In this document: positions 1-5,208 of the stretch, in pieces
How the letters are laid out: each line of letters starts with the position of its first letter
Position numbering within the stretch: the stretch's first letter is position 1
From: Sulfurimonas sp.
GTDB lineage: Bacteria > Campylobacterota > Campylobacteria > Campylobacterales > Sulfurimonadaceae
Assembly: GCA_022712775.1 (NCBI GenBank)
Contig: JAFLJZ010000172.1
Span: forward strand, 1-5,208
Direction of reading: 5' to 3'
Length of the DNA stretch: 5,208 nt
Made by a program: the position numbers and the translations under genes
The notes under the pieces: generated by a model
Databases searched by the model: none
Told to the model about the DNA's origin: nothing
Seen by the model: the letters and a program-made list of their open reading frames with translations, nothing else

Positions 1-585
1 CCATCGAAACCTCGGCAAACTCCTATCGACTTTACCATGCATACAAGAAACTTACTTAATGAGTACGATAACTATCCCATAGCAACCAACCATATGATGC
101 ACGAAAAACAAAAAGCACTCTTACTTAACATCAAAGATAAAATTGATGGGGTAGGCTCTCCCTCTGCAAGATTAGAACATGACTTACATCTACCCGTAAG
201 TTTAATCATCATTCCACTTTTTGCACTTGCTAATGCTGGTATATCTATAGACTTTTCTTCCATTGGTGAGACTATCTTCTCCCCCGTGTCTTTAGGAATT
301 ATCGCCGGACTTATTCTTGGAAAAGTTCTTGGAATCGCTGGAGTAGCATATATCGCTATAAAACTTGGCATTGCAAAACTTCCAGACAACAGCACTATGA
401 GTCAAATATTTGGTGTCGCATTTTTAGGTGGAATTGGTTTTACTATGTCTATCTTTGTTGCAGACCTTGCATTTCTAGGGAATGATGCTCTTATATTTCA
501 AGCAAAGGTCGGTATTTTAGCTGCATCCTTATTTGCTGGAATTTTCGGATACACTTGGTTACGCATGAGTAGTGATTTAAAATGA
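1..585 (+). CDS. nhaA: Na+/H+ antiporter NhaA, C-terminal part (5' end outside window)
   Basis: This is the C-terminal half of an inner-membrane sodium/proton antiporter, which exchanges internal Na+ for external H+ in pH and salt homeostasis. The frame is open to base 1, so the Met at 37 is internal; about 194 codons are visible, against roughly 390 in Escherichia coli NhaA. Hallmarks seen: SPSARLEHDLH (157-189), matching the E. coli segment with E252, H253 and H256 implicated in pH response; the helix PVSLIIIPLFALANAGI; GKVLGI, whose Lys (322-324) aligns with the essential K300; and the family signature GGIGFTMSIFVADLAF (427-474). A last helix runs through about 499-558. Roughly four transmembrane helices are therefore present and the end of the protein is intact, with a short polar tail and TGA at 583-585. 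The stop overlaps the start of a small downstream ORF. Family assignment is secure; the N-terminal half and promoter lie outside the window. Confidence 0.96.
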   Translation, partial: PSKPRQTPIDFTMHTRNLLNEYDNYPIATNHMMHEKQKALLLNIKDKIDGVGSPSARLEHDLHLPVSLIIIPLFALANAGISIDFSSIGETIFSPVSLGIIAGLILGKVLGIAGVAYIAIKLGIAKLPDNSTMSQIFGVAFLGGIGFTMSIFVADLAFLGNDALIFQAKVGILAASLFAGIFGYTWLRMSSDLK

Positions 586-686
586 TGCAATTACAACAAA
601 AAACTCTCCTACTTTTTACTACAACTTTTTTTGTACTTCTCATTGCATCTTTTATCATTTTTGAGATATTCTCTGCAAAGAACTAG
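582..686 (+). CDS. Small single-pass membrane peptide, 34 aa, coupled to nhaA
   Basis: A 34-codon ORF starts at an ATG that shares ATGA with the nhaA stop (582-585), a classic arrangement for translational coupling. A second ATG follows at 585, so the true product could be 33 residues. The peptide has a polar start (MMQLQQK), a strongly hydrophobic stretch from about residue 9 to 30 (LLLFTTTFFVLLIASFIIF...) and a short tail SAKN, so it is predicted to be a one-helix membrane protein. No good Shine-Dalgarno is visible upstream, which fits reinitiation after nhaA. It ends at TAG 684-686. The convergent pyruvate kinase gene ends on the same CTAG tetramer (683-686), so the two stops interlock. 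I recognise no family. It could be a small partner of NhaA or a chance ORF; its position and hydrophobicity favour a real gene. Confidence 0.5.
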   Translation: MMQLQQKTLLLFTTTFFVLLIASFIIFEIFSAKN

Positions 687-2131
687 AAAACAAGTGATTT
701 AAAAAACTCCATCTCATGTTCTCGTAAGATTCGTATCATGTTTGTACTTCCAGCTACCCCTACGGGATCTCCGGCTGTGAGTATATAAGATTTATCGAGG
801 TGAAGAATCTTCCTTTGTAACCCTTGATTCATAACCTCAGACATCATTTTTCCTAAAGAAGCTTCTTTAACTAAAAATGCAGGAACTACACCCCAACATA
901 TCGTTAAAAACTTTGCCACCTTTCTCTTATGTACAACTGCATAAATATCTCTTTTTGGTCGGTAACGTGCTAATTTTTTAACAGATGATCCTGAAACACT
1001 TATAACTATGAGACCCCAAGCATCTGTATCTTCACAAAGTCTTACAGCAGATTCATTTATACTATCCGTCGCGTCATTAATTTTAAAAGTTGAAAACTTG
1101 TTATAAGGGTATACCTTCTCAGCACCCTGAATCGTCTTCATCATCGTTTGGACTGCAAGTACTGGATTTTCTCCCATAGCACTCTCTTCTGATAACATCA
1201 CGGCATCTGTTCCATCTAAGACAGCATTTGCAATATCGCTTATTTCGGCTCTTGTTGCTGTTTCACTTGTTGTCATAGAAAGAAGCATTTGTGTAGCTGT
1301 TATAACGGGTTTAGATGCCTCATTCGCTTTTTTAATCAGCATTTTTTGATAGGCAGGAACCTCATAAAAGGGTATCTCAATCCCTAAGTCTCCACGGGCG
1401 ACCATAATTCCATCACTTTCTTGGAGTATTGCATCTATGTTCTCGACTGCATCAAACTTTTCTATTTTAGCAAAAAGCTGTACCTCTGATTTGTGCGCTT
1501 GTATTATTTTTCGTGCTTCAATCATATCGTTAGCATCTTGTACAAAAGAGATTGCCATGAAATCAACATCATTTTCAATCCCCCACAACATATCTTTTTT
1601 GTCTTTAGGAGTTAAAACATCTATACCTAAACGGGTATTTGGAAAGTTGACACCTTTTTTTGAGGTTAATAAGCCTGCATTTTGAACTGATACTTTTACG
1701 CAATCTTGATTTACTTCTATTACTTCTGTTCGTATGATTCCATCATAAAGGTAAACTAGTTCACCTACTTTTAATTGTTTTAAAATACTTGGCTGGTTGA
1801 TAGATGTTTTAAAATAATTATCTTCTACCTTATATCCTAAAATATCTTCTTTTACAAACTCTATAATGTCCTTATGCAAAAGTGAAAAAGGTTCTGCTAA
1901 TTTACCGATTCTAATCTTTGGTCCACTTATATCCTGAAGTACCCCTGTTAAAATTCCAGTCTTTTTTTCTACTGCACGGATTCGCTCTAAAACTTTATAA
2001 TGTTCTTCATGCGTTCCATGCGAAAAATTCAAACGAAAAACATTAACCCCCGCCCACATAAGTTTTTCAATCATCTCTATAGAATCAGATGCTGGTCCTA
2101 TTGTCGCTAATATTTTTGTTCTTTTTTGCAT
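683..2131 (-). CDS. pyk: Pyruvate kinase
   Basis: Cytoplasmic glycolytic enzyme: phosphoenolpyruvate + ADP gives pyruvate + ATP. It is full length at 482 residues. The barrel opens with MQKRTKILATIGPAS. Phosphate and substrate residues are R33, N35 and S37 (FRLNFSHGT) and D67 (LQDISGPKIR). The B domain spans about 70-170. The catalytic Lys is K222 (AKIEKFDAV). Metal ligands are E224 and D248 (MVARGDLGIE), and T280 lies in ITATQML. The C-terminal regulatory domain (about 350-482) contains SVSGSSVKKLARYRP and TAGDPVGVAGSTNMIR. K72, in GPKIR, is the residue associated with K+-independent pyruvate kinases; K+-dependent ones carry Glu there. The loop SEESAMG replaces the common SGETAxG, and MLLS replaces MLES. 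ATG at 2131 directly abuts the stop of the epimerase gene, with GAGGAG upstream inside that gene, so the two are co-translated. The gene ends convergently against the small ORF after nhaA. Confidence 0.97.
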   Translation of the reverse strand: MQKRTKILATIGPASDSIEMIEKLMWAGVNVFRLNFSHGTHEEHYKVLERIRAVEKKTGILTGVLQDISGPKIRIGKLAEPFSLLHKDIIEFVKEDILGYKVEDNYFKTSINQPSILKQLKVGELVYLYDGIIRTEVIEVNQDCVKVSVQNAGLLTSKKGVNFPNTRLGIDVLTPKDKKDMLWGIENDVDFMAISFVQDANDMIEARKIIQAHKSEVQLFAKIEKFDAVENIDAILQESDGIMVARGDLGIEIPFYEVPAYQKMLIKKANEASKPVITATQMLLSMTTSETATRAEISDIANAVLDGTDAVMLSEESAMGENPVLAVQTMMKTIQGAEKVYPYNKFSTFKINDATDSINESAVRLCEDTDAWGLIVISVSGSSVKKLARYRPKRDIYAVVHKRKVAKFLTICWGVVPAFLVKEASLGKMMSEVMNQGLQRKILHLDKSYILTAGDPVGVAGSTNMIRILREHEMEFFKSLVF

Positions 2132-3166
2132 TTAAACTTCTCCTCTATATTGAATAGTATTTTTATCAAATTCAAACTCTAAAAAATTTGACATCTCTTT
2201 ATATAAAAGTGGACTGTCAAGGTCAATGTAACTAATTATATCTGGATACGCCATCGCTAAATGAAGTGCTGTATTTATGGAGTAAGGGCCTTCAAGCATA
2301 GAACCTAACATACATTTTACTTCCATCTTTTTTGCATACTCTAAAATCTCAATTGCCTTTGTTAATCCACCACATTTCATTAATTTAATATTTATCATAT
2401 CAGCAGATTGTGATTCTATGATTCTTTTGGCATCTTCGAGTGTAAAAACTGCTTCGTCTGCTAGAATTGGAATATTTGAGTAGGCTGTAATTTTTTTCAA
2501 ACTTTCAATATCTTCTGCCTTCACAGGTTGTTCAATTAACTCTATTTTAAAGCCTTTAATTGAATCAATATAAAGTAAACTATCTTCTAAACTCCAAGCC
2601 TGATTAGCATCTATTATCAAAGTAGCATCAACAAAAAGTGAAGCAAGAGATTTTGTGACATTTATAGCGTGTTGTATATCACTTCCAAATTTCATTTTTA
2701 AAATATCCATGCCATTTGCAAGAGCAAGTCTTGAATCTTCTATCATCTCATGTGGTTTTTTTAAACTTATCGTTATATCTGTTTTGAGTTCTATGGGCTT
2801 GTCCGCGCCAAGATATTCAAAAAGTTTTTGATTGTTTTGTTGTGCACGTAGACTTACTAGAGCCATATCGAGTGAGGCTTTTGCAGAACTTCCTATCTCA
2901 CATACACTATGTAAAATAGATAAAGCCTCTTCTAAAGTTTGATTAATCAAATAATCTTCTACTTTCCATACAGAATTCATAATATCATAAGTATCTTCAT
3001 TAGTAATCGCTTTAGTCGCAGGAGCCTCTCCGATTCCTACACTTCCATCATCACAGGTAATTAACACGCGTACAAACTCAACATTTTCAACGCGTCTAAG
3101 TGCTGTTATAAATGGAGTTCTTAGAGGGATTAGTTGAAGTTGGGCTTCTATGGTTTTTATTTTCAC
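2132..3166 (-). CDS. Dipeptide epimerase (L-Ala-D/L-Glu type), enolase superfamily
   Basis: A member of the muconate-lactonizing subgroup of the enolase superfamily, 344 residues, similar in length to known L-Ala-D/L-Glu epimerases (about 320-365). These cytoplasmic enzymes interconvert L-Ala-D-Glu and L-Ala-L-Glu so that murein peptides can be degraded and recycled. Seen: capping-domain start TPFITALRRVENVE, with Arg at 24; first catalytic Lys pair K157-x-K159 (LKMKFG); metal ligands D186 (IIDANQAW), E212 (LIEQPV) and D237 (ILADEAV); second catalytic Lys K261 (NIKLMKCGG); then GSMLEGPYS; and D315-x-D317 (YIDLDSPLL), the acidic pair that binds the dipeptide amino group in true dipeptide epimerases. 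The start is GTG at 3166-3164. An in-frame TAA directly precedes it, so no earlier start is possible. AGG lies 8 bases upstream. GTGA overlaps the stop of the small gene before it. The exact dipeptide specificity cannot be read from sequence. Confidence 0.9.
   Translation of the reverse strand: MKIKTIEAQLQLIPLRTPFITALRRVENVEFVRVLITCDDGSVGIGEAPATKAITNEDTYDIMNSVWKVEDYLINQTLEEALSILHSVCEIGSSAKASLDMALVSLRAQQNNQKLFEYLGADKPIELKTDITISLKKPHEMIEDSRLALANGMDILKMKFGSDIQHAINVTKSLASLFVDATLIIDANQAWSLEDSLLYIDSIKGFKIELIEQPVKAEDIESLKKITAYSNIPILADEAVFTLEDAKRIIESQSADMINIKLMKCGGLTKAIEILEYAKKMEVKCMLGSMLEGPYSINTALHLAMAYPDIISYIDLDSPLLYKEMSNFLEFEFDKNTIQYRGEV
2140..2145 (-). promoter_or_regulatory. Shine-Dalgarno of pyk, inside the epimerase gene
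   Basis: GAGGAG on the minus strand lies 8 bases before the pyk ATG (2131). It is formed by the last sense codons of the epimerase (AGA GGA GAA GTT). Because the epimerase TAA is directly followed by ATG, this site fixes the pyk start and implies that the two genes share one transcript. Confidence 0.75.
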
Positions 3167-3315
3167 TTATGAGACCTGTTTTTGTCTACTCTTTTTGTGT
3201 ATTTAGTAGTTACGGCTGATTTTATTTTTTTAATTTCATCAGTAATATTCTTGATACTTTTTGGATTACTAGTTTCAATATATTTAACTATTTCTTGTTC
3301 TTCTTTAGTGTGCAT
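3163..3315 (-). CDS. Small basic protein, 50 aa, antitoxin-like N-terminus
   Basis: A 50-codon gene fills the apparent gap between the TOPRIM-like gene and the epimerase. ATG at 3315-3313 lies 3 bases after the upstream stop, and TGA at 3165-3163 overlaps the epimerase GTG as GTGA. A good Shine-Dalgarno (TAAGGAG, 3328-3334) precedes it. The protein is Lys-rich with a helical, charged first half (MHTKEEQEIVKYIE...) followed by PKSIKNITDEIKKIKSA and a basic tail ending KRVDKNRSHK. From memory, the pattern EEQEIV..IE....KSI.NI..EI resembles the N-terminus of CopG/COG5304-type antitoxins, but the ribbon-helix-helix half that normally follows is absent. It may be a truncated antitoxin remnant, a compact regulator of the ATPase module, or an unrelated small protein. 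The packing and ribosome binding site argue that it is translated; its function is unknown. Confidence 0.7.
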   Translation of the reverse strand: MHTKEEQEIVKYIETSNPKSIKNITDEIKKIKSAVTTKYTKRVDKNRSHK

Positions 3316-3318
3316 AGC

Positions 3319-3957
3319 CTACTCTATCTCCTTAGGCAAGGAGTTAATAAAAACTTCAAAGCTTACATTTTTAACTACCATTGGCATGAGTTTTTTATAT
3401 TTAGTAAGATCTCTAGTTAATTTATCATAAGTATCATAATCTTTACTTACTTTTATGCTCTTTGATTCTCGTTGTAAAGCTTCTTCGCAACCTGTCACTT
3501 TCTCATTTTTTAACTCTTTATAAAGTGGTAAGATCCAACATTCTAAAGAATGAACAGATACCGCAAAGATTATTTTGTCTTTATTGTCTTCATAAAAAGA
3601 AACTTTACTATCTATCTTCTCAATCAACTTTTCAATTACTTTAGCAATAAGCTCTTTCGTTGATAAATTATATTTAAGAACATCAAAATTTACATGGTCT
3701 GAAATATCAGTATCAATTTGAACAATCATATATTCACAGTTTAATACATCATCGCGAAATCTTTCTTCACTTAAATAAGTTATTAAAAGTTCCCAATTAC
3801 TAAAATCATCTTGCTTCTTATCTGTTTCATCACGAGGCGGTTCAAACGGATAAATTTCTTCATCTAAATCATCATAATCTTTATAAAATCCACACAAAAT
3901 ATTTTCTATAACTATTTGGTCTGTAATTCCCTCACAAGCTAATCCAAACTTAATCAT
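3319..3957 (-). CDS. TOPRIM-like protein paired with AAA ATPase (candidate defence effector)
   Basis: A 212-residue soluble, acidic-rich protein. The N-terminus MIKFGLACEGITDQIVIENIL carries the Glu of a TOPRIM-type first strand (E9, with D13). A second motif, MIVQIDTDISDH, gives D82-x-D84. A third conserved-looking block is SVHSLECWILPLY, with E139 and W141, comparable to the FExWLL block of RloB/AbiLii-like proteins. This order (EG.tD, DxD, E.W) fits metal-dependent nucleases of OLD, RloB and AriB style. The start codon directly follows the ATPase stop (TAGATG), with AAAGG 7 bases upstream, so the two are co-translated and probably work together. Such pairs are known as anti-phage or abortive-infection systems, with the ATPase as sensor and the TOPRIM protein as effector. 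The name-level family is not certain; the TOPRIM reading is by motif only. An alternative is an uncharacterised DUF unrelated to nucleases. Confidence 0.6.
   Translation of the reverse strand: MIKFGLACEGITDQIVIENILCGFYKDYDDLDEEIYPFEPPRDETDKKQDDFSNWELLITYLSEERFRDDVLNCEYMIVQIDTDISDHVNFDVLKYNLSTKELIAKVIEKLIEKIDSKVSFYEDNKDKIIFAVSVHSLECWILPLYKELKNEKVTGCEEALQRESKSIKVSKDYDTYDKLTRDLTKYKKLMPMVVKNVSFEVFINSLPKEIE
3328..3334 (-). promoter_or_regulatory. Shine-Dalgarno for the 50-aa gene
   Basis: TAAGGAG on the minus strand lies within the last codons of the TOPRIM-like gene, 12 bases before the ATG at 3315. The spacing is somewhat long, but this is among the strongest anti-16S matches in the window. It is the main evidence that the short ORF is a real gene. 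Confidence 0.6.
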
Positions 3958-5037
3958 CTAAAAACCTTTAGGTAATCCGCCTAAATAGCCACGAAGAAAA
4001 GCTTCTGAAAGTTTTAAAGGGTCACCTGTTGAAGATTTAGGTTTATCTTCAAGAGTTATATTTTTCATTCGTGTATGACCTTGTTTATTACGAGAAACTA
4101 CAAAAAGTTTCTGCTCTTCATCATTTAAATCAATACCATCAAGTATTGCAGGATTATGAGTTGTTAAAAATATTTGCTTATCATATTTCTTTGCTAAGTC
4201 GATTAAGATTGTCATCAACTTTGTACATAATTTAGGATTAAGTGATGCATCTATGTTATCAATTGCAAATGCTTTTGGTGTTTCTTTTGCTACCATCATA
4301 GTTACATAGAACAGTATAAATAAAAATCCTTCGTTAGTACTTCTTTGATCAAACTCTTGGTATAAGTATTTGTCTTTAATTATTATTCTATTTTCGTTAG
4401 ATGACAAATCACTTAAGATTTCAACATCCTCAAACCAATTAAATAACTGTAATGATTTTATAATTGTTTTTATGTGACTTCTATCTTCATAATTATTAAT
4501 TACTTTTAAAAGTTTTAGTAAGCCTTCTCCATTAATTCCTAATGGCTGAATCTGACCCTCTTTTTCAAATGTTCTTAGTGCTGTATTCTCTGGGGAATAA
4601 ATAACAAAATTAAATAATTTTGTGTTAAGAATAGCTATGCATTCTATTAGAGAATTTCCTTCTAATTTAGAATTTAGAAGTTCATTATTTATATAGTTTG
4701 CATTATCATCCTCCCACATTGAATAATTTGTATTCCGATTAAAAAAACTATATTCTTTTTCTAGATTATCATATTTAATTACTATCTCAATATTTTCATC
4801 TTCATTATAATCATCGAAAGCACTACGCATTAAAGTAGGCTCTGTAACTCTAATACCACGAGAAAATAAAAATTCATTATCAAGTTTATTCAAGTCACTA
4901 GCCGAAACAAAAACAAGAGCTTCAAGTAGATTACTCTTACCCGAACCATTCTCGCCAATAAAAAGATTTACTTTACCAACTTCTATCTCTAAGTCATATA
5001 TTGATTTAAAATTTTGAATATGAATTTTTTCTATCAT
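3958..5037 (-). CDS. ABC-type AAA ATPase (AAA_15/AAA_21, OLD/RloA-like)
   Basis: A 359-residue soluble ATPase of the SMC/RecF/OLD-like ABC class. The N-terminus MIEKIHIQNFKSIYDLEIEVG is the typical first strand, followed by Walker A GENGSGKS (28-35). Mid-region blocks are VIYSPENTALR (145-154) and LGINGEGLLKLL (166-177). A degenerate signature motif RSTNEG (232-237) precedes a hydrophobic helix. Walker B is KAFAIDNIDASLNP (255-268): D260 is present, but Asn261 stands where ABC ATPases carry the catalytic Glu. The switch His is H294 in LTTHNPAILDG. The C-terminus SEAFLRGYLGGLPKGF looks complete. It is probably the sensor or regulator of the TOPRIM-like protein encoded immediately after it (0 bp gap). 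ATG at 5037 has AAGAAGAG just upstream and is the first gene after the promoter. This segment is more AT-rich than pyk (27% GC at 4321-4380 against 45% at 1381-1440, hand-counted), consistent with acquisition. The exact defence family is not assigned. Confidence 0.87.
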   Translation of the reverse strand: MIEKIHIQNFKSIYDLEIEVGKVNLFIGENGSGKSNLLEALVFVSASDLNKLDNEFLFSRGIRVTEPTLMRSAFDDYNEDENIEIVIKYDNLEKEYSFFNRNTNYSMWEDDNANYINNELLNSKLEGNSLIECIAILNTKLFNFVIYSPENTALRTFEKEGQIQPLGINGEGLLKLLKVINNYEDRSHIKTIIKSLQLFNWFEDVEILSDLSSNENRIIIKDKYLYQEFDQRSTNEGFLFILFYVTMMVAKETPKAFAIDNIDASLNPKLCTKLMTILIDLAKKYDKQIFLTTHNPAILDGIDLNDEEQKLFVVSRNKQGHTRMKNITLEDKPKSSTGDPLKLSEAFLRGYLGGLPKGF

Positions 5038-5069
5038 TATCTCTTCTTTTGTACTTCATTTTATTAATG

Positions 5070-5078
5070 ATTATATCA
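5070..5078 (-). promoter_or_regulatory. Extended -10 promoter of the ATPase-pyk operon
   Basis: On the minus strand TGATATAAT contains a perfect TATAAT -10 (5070-5075) with the extended TGn element (5076-5078). No good -35 lies at 16-18 bp; the best is ATCAAA. AT-rich runs upstream fit Campylobacterota vegetative promoters, which often lack a -35. Transcription would begin near 5063, giving a leader of about 25 bases before the ATG at 5037. It is the only promoter seen for the five-gene operon. Confidence 0.6.
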
Positions 5079-5130
5079 CGAATAATATAATTTTTGATTT
5101 ACAACAAAAAAACTTCAATAACACAGTATT

Positions 5131-5208
5131 TTACCTAGCTAACCCTATCAAAATATTTCCAACCAACAAGCCACCAAAGGTTCCTATGAGATAACCCATA
5201 ATTGCCAT
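5131..5208 (-). CDS. 3' end of a membrane protein gene (partial or very small)
   Basis: The minus strand is open from the window edge to TAA at 5133-5131, giving 25 residues, MAIMGYLIGTFGGLLVGNILIGLAR. It is a glycine-spaced hydrophobic helix (G5, G9, G12-13, G17, G22) with a positive end. The ATG at the very edge may be a start or, more likely, an internal Met, so this could be the last helix of a larger membrane protein or a tiny peptide. It lies 53 bases upstream of the ATPase promoter, in the same direction. No family is recognisable from so short a piece. Confidence 0.4.
   Translation of the reverse strand: MAIMGYLIGTFGGLLVGNILIGLAR

Noticed and set aside
72..395. Minus-strand 107-codon ORF opposite nhaA
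   Set aside because: It lies wholly antisense to clear NhaA motifs and has no family-like features, so it is a shadow of the real frame.
1437..1685. Plus-strand 82-codon ORF inside pyk
   Set aside because: It is antisense to conserved pyruvate kinase motifs, with no ribosome site or recognisable content.
3182..3430. Plus-strand 82-codon hydrophobic ORF spanning the small gene and the end of the TOPRIM-like gene
   Set aside because: Its hydrophobicity comes from reading Lys/Glu-rich minus-strand codons backwards. The minus-strand genes have better ribosome sites and junctions.
3462..3644. Plus-strand 60-codon ORF inside the TOPRIM-like gene
   Set aside because: It is antisense to a coding frame with clear motifs and shows no independent signals.
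5093..5098. ATCAAA as a -35 element for the operon promoter
   Set aside because: The spacing is right, but the match to TTGACA is poor. The extended -10 explains the promoter better.
5100..5130. Possible terminator after the edge membrane gene (a run of seven T on the minus strand)
   Set aside because: The bases before the T-run do not form a convincing GC-bearing hairpin; only weak AT pairing with a bulge is possible.

Overview
The window looks like chromosomal DNA from a low-GC bacterium, most likely a Campylobacterota member related to Sulfurimonas or Arcobacter. This rests on overall AT richness, the style of the NhaA and pyruvate kinase sequences, very tight gene packing, and a promoter with a strong extended -10 element but no clear -35. 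The assignment is recall plus inference; no database was searched.

Layout, left to right. Bases 1-585 (+) are the C-terminal half of the Na+/H+ antiporter NhaA. A 34-codon membrane-peptide ORF (582-686, +) overlaps its stop by ATGA. Everything from 683 to 5037 lies on the minus strand and reads as one almost gapless operon. In transcription order it holds an ABC-type AAA ATPase (5037-3958), a TOPRIM-like protein (3957-3319), a 50-codon small basic protein (3315-3163), an L-Ala-D/L-Glu-type dipeptide epimerase (3166-2132) and pyruvate kinase (2131-683). The junctions are, in order, 0 bp, 3 bp, a 4-bp GTGA overlap, and 0 bp. The only promoter I can see is just upstream of the ATPase (-10 at 5070-5075). 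The last 78 bases are the minus-strand 3' end of a further gene that ends in a glycine-rich membrane segment.

Functionally there are two layers. The epimerase (murein peptide recycling) and pyruvate kinase (central metabolism) are ordinary metabolic genes. The ATPase plus TOPRIM-like pair has the architecture of known two-gene phage-defence modules such as AbiL (RloA/RloB-like) and PARIS (AriA/AriB). The ATPase has an unusual Walker B motif, with Asn where the catalytic Glu normally sits. The 50-codon gene bridges the two layers. It has a strong Shine-Dalgarno sequence, and its N-terminal part resembles that of CopG/COG5304-type antitoxins without their DNA-binding C-terminal half.

The points most worth a second look are the defence-like module driving a glycolytic gene, the two very short overlapped genes (34 and 50 codons), and the altered Walker B motif. 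No rRNA, tRNA, CRISPR array, insertion sequence or convincing intrinsic terminator was seen. No stretch longer than 300 bases lacks a gene.
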